Shown: piece by piece, positions 1 to 4,790 of the stretch
Position numbering within the stretch: position 1 is the stretch's first letter
Layout: every line of letters begins with the position of its first letter
Source of the DNA: Planctomycetota bacterium
GTDB taxonomy: Bacteria; Planctomycetota; UBA1135; UBA2386
Assembly: GCA_016793305.1 (NCBI GenBank)
Contig: JAEUHU010000400.1
Coordinates: forward strand, 1-5,942
Length of the DNA: 5,942 bases
Reading direction: 5' to 3'
The notes under the pieces: model-generated
Databases searched by the model: none
What the model saw: the letters and a program-made list of their open reading frames with translations, nothing else
What the model was told of the DNA's origin: nothing
Translations under genes and position numbers: made by a program

Positions 1-81
1 TCGTGCTGCTGCAGCTCGTGCAACGTCGGGCTGCACCGCCGGCTTCTGCGCGCTAGGATCCAAAGACCTCTCCTCGCCCGA

Positions 82-993
82 ATGAACGAACACGGCGACA
101 CCGACTTCAGTCGCACGGTCTATTCCGTGCCCAGCAAGAAGCCCGGCACCGGCAGCTTGCACCGGCTGCCGGTCCTGGTCGTGCTCCGTGGCAGCCAGGT
201 CGGCCGCCGCTACCTGCTCAACGAGAGCGGGCTCGTGCTCGGCCGCCGCCCCGACCGCGCCCAGCTGGTCGTGCCGGGCGACGCGCAGATCTCGAGCATG
301 CACTGCCGCTTCGAACGTGGGCAACAGGCCGAGTCCTGGCAGGTCGTCGACCTCGGCTCGACCAACGGCACGATGGTCGGCGCCAACCGCGTCGCCATGC
401 AGTCACTGGTCGACGGCGACCGCCTGCTGGTCGGCGAGACGGTGCTGAAGTTCACCTACCACGACGAGATCGAGGAGGAGTTCCACCTGGCGGTCGACCA
501 CCTGATGAACATCGACGACCTGACCGGCCTGCCGGTGCAGCGCGTGTTCCAGGTGCGCTTCCAGGACGCCCTGCTGATGTGCCAGCGCCAGCAGCGTCCG
601 ATGGCCGTCTTCATGATGGACATGGACGGGCTGAAGAAGATGAACGACTGCCACGGCCACCTGGTCGGCGCACACTCGATCGCGACCGTCGGTCGGCGGC
701 TCGGCACGATCCTGCACGCGGTGCACGGCGTGGTCAGCCGCTTCGGCGGCGACGAGTTCTCGGCGTTCGTGCCCAACGCCGATCGCGAACAGGCCCTCGC
801 GATCGGCGAGCGCATGCGCGCCGCAGTCGCCGACGAACCGATCACGCGCGACCAGGTCACCGTCAACCCGACGATGTCGATCGGGCTGGCGCTGCATCCG
901 ACGCACGGTGTGCTGATGGAGCAGTTGACGCGCCACGCCGACGAAGCGCTCTACCGTGCCAAGGCCGCGGGGCGCAATCGCGTCAGCGAGTAG
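82..993 (+). CDS. FHA-GGDEF protein, putative diguanylate cyclase
   Basis: A 303-residue soluble protein with no signal peptide or membrane segment. A short tail (1-28) precedes an FHA domain (about 29-125) with intact signature residues: G54-R55, S71xxH74 and N95-G96. Such domains bind phosphothreonine. A GGDEF domain (about 143-303) follows, which in this family makes c-di-GMP from two GTP. It has the GGDEF motif at 222-226, the metal-site Asp180, Asn188 and the C-terminal ADEALYRAK block. Two positions are atypical. The residue matching guanine-contacting Asp344 of PleD is Ala197, and the RxxD inhibitory I-site is replaced by AVHG (213-216). The start of the domain, DDLTGL, lacks the usual following NRR. 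The tail carries SRTVYS around Thr12, a candidate intramolecular FHA ligand. The ATG at 82 has no clear Shine-Dalgarno sequence, but no other in-frame start lies between it and the window edge. The gene converges on the FlhG-like gene, 52 bp away. Domain calls are firm; catalytic activity is uncertain. Confidence 0.93.
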   Translation: MNEHGDTDFSRTVYSVPSKKPGTGSLHRLPVLVVLRGSQVGRRYLLNESGLVLGRRPDRAQLVVPGDAQISSMHCRFERGQQAESWQVVDLGSTNGTMVGANRVAMQSLVDGDRLLVGETVLKFTYHDEIEEEFHLAVDHLMNIDDLTGLPVQRVFQVRFQDALLMCQRQQRPMAVFMMDMDGLKKMNDCHGHLVGAHSIATVGRRLGTILHAVHGVVSRFGGDEFSAFVPNADREQALAIGERMRAAVADEPITRDQVTVNPTMSIGLALHPTHGVLMEQLTRHADEALYRAKAAGRNRVSE

Positions 994-1010
994 GCGCGTC
1001 AGCGAGTGGC
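979..1010. repeat. 16-bp tandem duplication across the stop codon
   Basis: Two copies of a 16-bp unit lie head to tail at 979-994 and 995-1010. They share a perfect 13-bp core, CGCGTCAGCGAGT, at 979-991 and 995-1007. The first copy contains the last codons of the FHA-GGDEF gene and the first base of its TAG stop (991-993); the second is noncoding. The unit is not a multiple of three. This looks like a small local duplication by replication slippage, with no evident function. Confidence 0.75.
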
Positions 1011-1037
1011 GTCGAAGAGCGCCCGCCTCGCCGACTC
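1004..1037. terminator. Possible weak stem-loop between convergent genes
   Basis: In the 52-bp gap between the convergent FHA-GGDEF and FlhG-like genes, GAGTGGCG (1004-1011) can pair with CGCC-G-ACTC (1029-1037). The stem is eight base pairs with one bulged G and a 17-nt loop. No T-tract follows on either strand, so it is not a classical intrinsic terminator. It sits where a shared transcription stop would be expected, but a chance match in GC-rich DNA is quite possible. Confidence 0.2.
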
Positions 1038-1045
1038 CACCGCGT

Positions 1046-1978
1046 TCACAGGAACAGGCGGTGCTTGCGGAAGCGCGCCTCGATGCCGTCGTCGCCGTCG
1101 ACCATGCGCGGCTGCAGGCCGCCGCACACCTGCACGAGCTTCGCCACGATCGCCTGCACGGCGCGCGAAGTCGGCGCCTCCGGATCGGTCGACACCAGCG
1201 GCAGCTGGCCGAGCCGCTGCTGCATCACGGCGTCGTCGTCGGGCACCTCGCCGAGATAGTACAGCTGCACACCGACGTGCTGGCGCGCGACCTCGGTCAG
1301 GCGCTGGAACGCGAGCTCGCCGCGGCCCGGTGAACCGACGCGGTTCACGACCACGAGGAAGCGGGCGTGCTCGTTGAGCTGCGCGATGCACTTCACGACT
1401 GCGTAGGCGTCGACCAGTGCTGCGATCTCCGGCTGGGTGACCAGCACGATCCAGTCGGCACCCAGCATGGTGAGCACGGTCGCGGGAGCGATGCCGGCGC
1501 CGAGGTCGAGCAGCAGCACGTCTTCGCGCCCGGCCAGCGTGCCGAGTTCGCGCGCGAACGACAGCAGGTCCTTGTCGCTCGGCGTCGCCATGCGACGCAC
1601 GCCGCTGGCGCCGGGCAGCAGCCGCGGGCCGCACGGCGAAGTGACCAGCACCTGGTCGAGCGTCGCCTGGTGCGCGAGCAGTTGTTGCAGCGTCAGCGCC
1701 GGCTTCACGCCGAGCAGCAGGTGGTCACAGGCGAGCCCGAAGTCGCAGTCGACCAGCACGGTCTTGCGCAGCTGGTGCAGCAGCACCGCGAGCGACGTGG
1801 CGAGGAACGACTTGCCGGTGCCGCCCTTGCCGCTGGCCACCGCGATCGAGATCGCTTCAGGCCGCGCCACCGGCGTGCCACGCAGCCCTCCGAGCAACCG
1901 CCCGAACAGTCCCTTGCCGCGCGGGCCGAGGGCGCCGCCGGGCTTCTGGGGCTGTCGTTGCGGATTGGAGCCGTCCAT
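1046..1978 (-). CDS. FlhG/YlxH-like MinD/ParA family ATPase
   Basis: A 310-residue P-loop ATPase of the deviant Walker A (MinD/ParA) class. KGGTGKS lies at 51-57, with signature Lys51; the switch I region VDCDFGLACDHLLLG starts near residue 76; the Walker B segment LLLDLGAG is near 155-162, with Asp158. The DLGAG turn, the later QPEIAALVDAY segment and the C-terminal YYLGEVPDD block resemble FlhG/YlxH, which sets flagellar number or position, more than MinD or plasmid ParA. The FlhG N-terminal DQA motif, which stimulates the GTPase FlhF, is not visible. Residues 20-33 (RGKGLFGRLLGGLR) instead form a short basic, hydrophobic segment reminiscent of a membrane-targeting helix. I chose the ATG at 1978; an in-frame GTG at 2005 would add nine residues, and neither has a clear Shine-Dalgarno sequence. 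The gene lies 70 bp downstream of the FHA-protease gene and is probably cotranscribed with it. No flhF or flagellar gene is in the window, so the cargo could be another polar structure. Confidence 0.92.
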   Translation of the reverse strand: MDGSNPQRQPQKPGGALGPRGKGLFGRLLGGLRGTPVARPEAISIAVASGKGGTGKSFLATSLAVLLHQLRKTVLVDCDFGLACDHLLLGVKPALTLQQLLAHQATLDQVLVTSPCGPRLLPGASGVRRMATPSDKDLLSFARELGTLAGREDVLLLDLGAGIAPATVLTMLGADWIVLVTQPEIAALVDAYAVVKCIAQLNEHARFLVVVNRVGSPGRGELAFQRLTEVARQHVGVQLYYLGEVPDDDAVMQQRLGQLPLVSTDPEAPTSRAVQAIVAKLVQVCGGLQPRMVDGDDGIEARFRKHRLFL

Positions 1979-2048
1979 GGGCCGCCGGAGTTTCGCCGAT
2001 CGCACCCGCGAACGCAGCGCCCGATTCGCAGATTCGCCGTGCCGACCG

Positions 2049-3491
2049 CTACTTCGGCGCCGGCAACAGCTCCTTGGCCCAGCGGATCGGCACGCCCAGG
2101 TTGCTGCCGCCGAACTCGCGCATGATCGCGTAGTTGACCGCCACCACCTGGCCGTCGCCGTCGAGCACCGGCCCGCCGGAGCCGCCGTGCGTGGTCGGTG
2201 CGTCGTAGGTGACGACCTGCTCCTGCAGGTTGCTGAACGTGCCCTGCGTGATCACCGGCGCCACCTGCCCGGTGGCGGCCAGTTCGCGGATCACTTCGGC
2301 CATCGACGCCTCGCGCTCCTGCAGCGACGCGACCAGCGCCGCGTCGGCGCGCGCCAGCATCGCCGCGAGCCCGGTCGGGTAGCCGACCACGATCGCGCGC
2401 TGGTCGTCGCCGTCGAGCGGCCCGTCGCGCAGCGCCAGCACCGGCACGCCCTCGAGCGCTTGCGCCGGCAGCTGCACCACCGCGACGTCGAGCTCGTCGG
2501 CGCGCAACTGGATCGAGGCCGGCGGCACGTCGAGCGGCGCCTTGCCGGGGAACGTCGCGGTGAGCTGCACGAACTCCGGCTTGGCGCCACGTTCGACCAT
2601 GCGCATCACCGACTCCATCTCGCGCCACGGCACCACCACGTGGCGGTTGGTGATCACGTGGCCCTGCTCGGTGGCCAAGAACCCCGAGCCGGTGTACTCG
2701 ACCTCGTACGGCTGCCCGTCGGTGCGGAACCACTCACCGTCGCCGCGGCGCAGCCGGAACACGCCGTGCAGCAGGCAGACGCCGCGGCTCAGGTCGCGCT
2801 GCACACGCCGCAGCGTCGCGTTCTGGCGCATCAGGCGCGCCAGCTCCTCCTGCTGCTTCTGCTGCAACTGGCGCAGCGCCTCGAGCTCGGCGTGCGTGAC
2901 GGCGTTCGCCTCGCGCGCCTGCTCGAGCTTCTGCTGCTGCGCCTTCAACGCTTCGAGCTCGGCGCGCGTCGCCTCGAGATCCGCATCGGGCTTGCCGCCG
3001 ATCCAGCCACCGAGCCAGCCGGCGAGGAACGCGCCGGCCACCACCGCGACCGGGAACCAGATCTTCAGCCGCAGCGTCGCCTGCGTCAGCAGGTCGCGCG
3101 TCAGTGTCTGCGTCGCGGCGGCGCTGCCGCTGACCCGCGCCACGTCGCGTGCGTCGCTCAACATGCGGCGCACGGGCTTGCAGACAGCACCGATCGGCAC
3201 GTAGATGCGGAAGCGCACCATCGGCCCGCCGCTGCCGAACTCGAGCTGATCGCCGTCCTGCAGGATCACCTCTTCGACCTCGGCGCCGTTCACGAACACC
3301 TGGCCGTCGCGGCGGCGCAGGTAGAACTGGCAGTCGTCCTGCACGAACTCGATCTGCGCGTGGTGCTCGGCGACCGCGTCGTGCGGCAGCCGCGCGTCGT
3401 TGTCCGCGGCGCTGCCGACTCGCACCTTGCCGTCGTAGGTCACGGTCCGTCCCCGGAGCGGACCGGAAAGGTGGAGCAATTGCGCGCGCAT
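2049..3491 (-). CDS. FHA-like domain/TM/coiled-coil/trypsin-like serine protease
   Basis: A 480-residue protein of four parts. Residues about 1-98 form an FHA-like fold starting LSGPLRGRTVTYDG. The phosphate-contacting positions are changed: the usual GR is G26-S27 and the SxxH Ser is Ala41 (AEHH), although N68-G69 is kept. A single TM helix spans about 142-164. A Glu/Gln/Leu-rich coiled coil runs about 169-235. A trypsin-like (DegP/HtrA type) domain occupies about 260-478, with triad residues His284 (TNRHVV), Asp335 (ELDVAVV) and Ser438 (GGSGGP). There is no PDZ domain. A helical insert of about 35 residues (375-410) separates the GYPTG turn from the following strand. The likely topology is FHA in the cytoplasm and protease outside the inner membrane, linking an intracellular signal to envelope proteolysis or the reverse. 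The ATG at 3491 is chosen because the FHA fold begins there; the frame stays open upstream only as antisense of cutC. Substrate unknown. Confidence 0.92.
   Translation of the reverse strand: MRAQLLHLSGPLRGRTVTYDGKVRVGSAADNDARLPHDAVAEHHAQIEFVQDDCQFYLRRRDGQVFVNGAEVEEVILQDGDQLEFGSGGPMVRFRIYVPIGAVCKPVRRMLSDARDVARVSGSAAATQTLTRDLLTQATLRLKIWFPVAVVAGAFLAGWLGGWIGGKPDADLEATRAELEALKAQQQKLEQAREANAVTHAELEALRQLQQKQQEELARLMRQNATLRRVQRDLSRGVCLLHGVFRLRRGDGEWFRTDGQPYEVEYTGSGFLATEQGHVITNRHVVVPWREMESVMRMVERGAKPEFVQLTATFPGKAPLDVPPASIQLRADELDVAVVQLPAQALEGVPVLALRDGPLDGDDQRAIVVGYPTGLAAMLARADAALVASLQEREASMAEVIRELAATGQVAPVITQGTFSNLQEQVVTYDAPTTHGGSGGPVLDGDGQVVAVNYAIMREFGGSNLGVPIRWAKELLPAPK
3443..3465. repeat. Inverted repeat near the divergent promoter region
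   Basis: Perfect 7-bp arms CGGTCCG (3443-3449) and CGGACCG (3459-3465) are separated by nine bases. They lie inside the first codons of the FHA-protease gene and about 50 bp before the cutC start. Close by, GCAATTGC (3476-3483) and TGCGCGCGCA (3481-3490) are perfect palindromes. The set could be operator-like, but the first arms also encode part of the conserved PLRGRTV stretch, and palindromes are common at this GC content. Confidence 0.3.
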
Positions 3492-3497
3492 CGCCGC

Positions 3498-3526
3498 ACC
3501 ATAGGGGCCGTGGCAGTGCCAGCCAA
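3498..3526 (-). promoter_or_regulatory. Candidate sigma70-type promoter, leaderless start
   Basis: Reading the minus strand, TTGGCT (3526-3521, four of six matches to the -35 consensus) is followed by a 17-bp spacer and TATGGT (3503-3498, four of six matches to the -10 consensus). Transcription would begin about seven bases later, at or next to the A of the FHA-protease ATG at 3491, giving a leaderless mRNA. That fits the lack of a Shine-Dalgarno sequence there. The boxes overlap the 5' end of cutC. Both hexamers are imperfect, so this is tentative. Confidence 0.35.
3503..3507 (+). promoter_or_regulatory. Candidate ribosome binding site for cutC
   Basis: AGGGG lies eight bases before the GTG at 3516 but only two bases before the alternative GTG at 3510. 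The spacing therefore favours 3516 as the cutC start. The site overlaps the -10 box proposed for the opposite gene. The match to the AGGAGG consensus is only partial. Confidence 0.35.
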
Positions 3527-4298
3527 TGCGCGGATCCCGGACGCGGGCCGGGTCCTGGTCGAGGTCGCCGTCGACTCGCTCACCGGCGCCGAAGCAGCCG
3601 TGGCCGGCGGCGCCGACCGCCTGGAGCTCTGCGCGTGCCTGCAGCAAGGCGGGCTGACGCCGAGCCTCGGCCTGTTCGAAGCGGTGCGGCAAGCCGTCGC
3701 GGTGCCGATCTTCGTGATGCTGCGACCGCGCCCGGGCGACTTCCTCTACGACCGCGGCGAGTTCGCGGCGATGCAACGCGACGCCGCGCACTTCCGGGCC
3801 GCCGGAGCGAACGGCCTCGTCGCCGGCATGCTGACCCCCGACGGCGCGCTCGATGCGCCACGCCTCCGCGACCTGTTCGCCGTCGGCGAGGGCCTGCCGA
3901 GCACCTGCCACCGGGCGTTCGACCTGTGCCGCGACCCGGAGCTCGCCCTGTCGACCCTGCTCGACCTCGGCATCGCCCGGGTGTTGACCTCCGGCCAGGC
4001 CGCCAGTGCCCCGCTGGGCCACGAACGCATCCGGAGGTTCGTGGTCACCGCCGGCGACCGCCTGACCGTGCTGGCCGGGGCGGGCGTGCGCGACGACAAC
4101 GTCGCCGCCCTGGTCGCCGCGACCGGTGTGCGCGAAGTGCACCTGTCGGCGACCTGCTGGCAGCCGAGCGGCATGACGTTCCGACGGCTTGGCGTGCCGA
4201 TGGGCAGCTCCGTGCCGCACGACGAGTACACGCTGCGCCAGACCGACGCCGCCCTGGTGGCGCGCGTGCGGCAGGCGCTGGCTAGCATGCGCGGATGA
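3516..4298 (+). CDS. cutC: CutC family protein (putative copper homeostasis)
   Basis: A 260-residue cytoplasmic protein covering the whole CutC TIM-barrel. The family blocks appear in order: VEVAVDS (15-21), GGADRLELC (31-39), GGLTPS (45-50), MLRPRPGDF (68-76), MLTPDG (105-110), CHRAFD (131-136), RVLTSGQ (155-161), GAGVRDDN (188-195) and EVHLSA (207-212). Cys39 is the conserved family cysteine. The family is named for copper tolerance in E. coli, but that phenotype has been attributed to the MicL small RNA made from the cutC locus, so the biochemical role remains open. No ATG is available. GTG at 3516 is preferred over GTG at 3510 because AGGGG sits eight bases before it. The frame is open for about 2 kb upstream, antisense to two real genes, so the start rests on the family N-terminus and this spacing. 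The gene is divergent from the FHA protease by 24 bp and overlaps the GAF gene at its 3' end. Confidence 0.93.
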   Translation: MPANARIPDAGRVLVEVAVDSLTGAEAAVAGGADRLELCACLQQGGLTPSLGLFEAVRQAVAVPIFVMLRPRPGDFLYDRGEFAAMQRDAAHFRAAGANGLVAGMLTPDGALDAPRLRDLFAVGEGLPSTCHRAFDLCRDPELALSTLLDLGIARVLTSGQAASAPLGHERIRRFVVTAGDRLTVLAGAGVRDDNVAALVAATGVREVHLSATCWQPSGMTFRRLGVPMGSSVPHDEYTLRQTDAALVARVRQALASMRG

Positions 4299-4768
4299 CC
4301 TCCAAGCACCCGCTGCTGGCCACCGTCGAGACGCTGCTGCAGCAGACGCCGACGCCGTGGGCCTCGATCCTCGAACGTGTGCTCGCCCACTTCGACTGCG
4401 TGGTCGGCACCATCCACCTGCTCGACGGCAAGGACGGGGTGCTGCACCTGGAAGCCCAGCGTGGCCTGCCGCCGCCGGTGCTCGAGAAGGTGCAGCTGGT
4501 GCCGATCGGCAAGGGCATGGCCGGCCTCGCGGCCGAGCGGCGCGAACCGGTGCAGGTGTGCAACCTCCAGAGCGACACCAGCGGCAAGGCGCGCCCCGGC
4601 GCCAAGCTGACGCAGATGGAAGGCTCGCTCGCCGCCCCGATGCTGGCCGCGGGCGAGCTGGCCGGCGTGTTCGGCATCGCGAAGCCGGTGCCCTACGAGT
4701 TCACGGCGGCCGAACAGCAATTGCTGATGGAGATCGGCGCCGCCGTCGCGCGCCGCCGTCGCGCCTGA
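4295..4768 (+). CDS. Stand-alone GAF domain protein
   Basis: A 157-residue soluble protein that is essentially one GAF domain (about 12-150) with no output domain. Recognisable parts are the first strand FDCVVGTIHLLDG (33-45), the LVPIGKGMAGLAAERREPVQV stretch near 68-88, the NLQSD turn (90-94), the core strand SLAAPML (111-117), the final strand GELAGVFGIA (120-129), and the closing helix FTAAEQQLLMEIGAAVA (136-152). GAF domains bind small ligands such as cyclic nucleotides, haem or bilins, or mediate protein contacts; no ligand can be named here. It lacks the three-cysteine arrangement of free methionine-R-sulfoxide reductase, having only Cys35 and Cys89. The C-terminus is an arginine run (RRRR). 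The ATG overlaps the cutC TGA as ATGA, so the two are very probably translated from one message. This small regulator may act with CutC or with a separate partner enzyme. Confidence 0.88.
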   Translation: MTSKHPLLATVETLLQQTPTPWASILERVLAHFDCVVGTIHLLDGKDGVLHLEAQRGLPPPVLEKVQLVPIGKGMAGLAAERREPVQVCNLQSDTSGKARPGAKLTQMEGSLAAPMLAAGELAGVFGIAKPVPYEFTAAEQQLLMEIGAAVARRRRA

Positions 4769-4775
4769 ACGTCAT

Positions 4776-4790
4776 CCTGGCTCAACCAGG
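4776..4790. terminator. Possible small stem-loop between convergent genes
   Basis: CCTGG (4776-4780) and CCAGG (4786-4790) form a 5-bp stem with loop CTCAA in the gap between the GAF gene and the oxidoreductase. The loop includes the oxidoreductase stop codon (4784-4782 on the minus strand). The stem is short and has no T-tract on either side, so any terminator role is weakly supported. Confidence 0.2.

Noticed and set aside
1..81. Possible end of an upstream gene: a plus-strand frame ending at TAG 54-56, another ending at TGA 83-85 that overlaps the ATG, or a minus-strand GTG start.
   Set aside because: All three are too short to judge and no motif favours one. A TAGGAT at 54-59 resembles a -10 box but has no convincing -35 partner.
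403..936. Minus-strand open frame of 177 codons.
   Set aside because: It is antisense to the FHA-GGDEF gene. The His/Val/Asp-rich translation is typical of a shadow frame.
2821..2990. Repetitive CTG/CTC-rich stretch that could be taken for a DNA repeat.
   Set aside because: It is explained by the coding of the Glu/Gln/Leu-rich coiled coil in the FHA-protease protein.
1437..3515. Stop-free plus-strand frame continuing into cutC, which would give a 953-residue protein.
   Set aside because: It is antisense to the FlhG-like and FHA-protease genes, both of which have clear domain motifs. The translation before 3516 is low-complexity (Arg/His/Ala/Gln-rich) with no recognisable domain, as expected from high-GC antisense frames.
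3492..4220. 243-codon N-terminal extension of the FHA-protease frame.
   Set aside because: It is antisense to cutC, whose conserved blocks are unmistakable. The FHA fold begins exactly at the ATG at 3491, and the extension shows no domain.
3746..4720. 324-codon minus-strand open frame.
   Set aside because: It is antisense to cutC and the GAF gene, with biased low-complexity composition and no motif.
4295..4768. GAF protein as a free methionine-R-sulfoxide reductase.
   Set aside because: That enzyme needs a set of conserved cysteines; only Cys35 and Cys89 are present and they do not fit the pattern.
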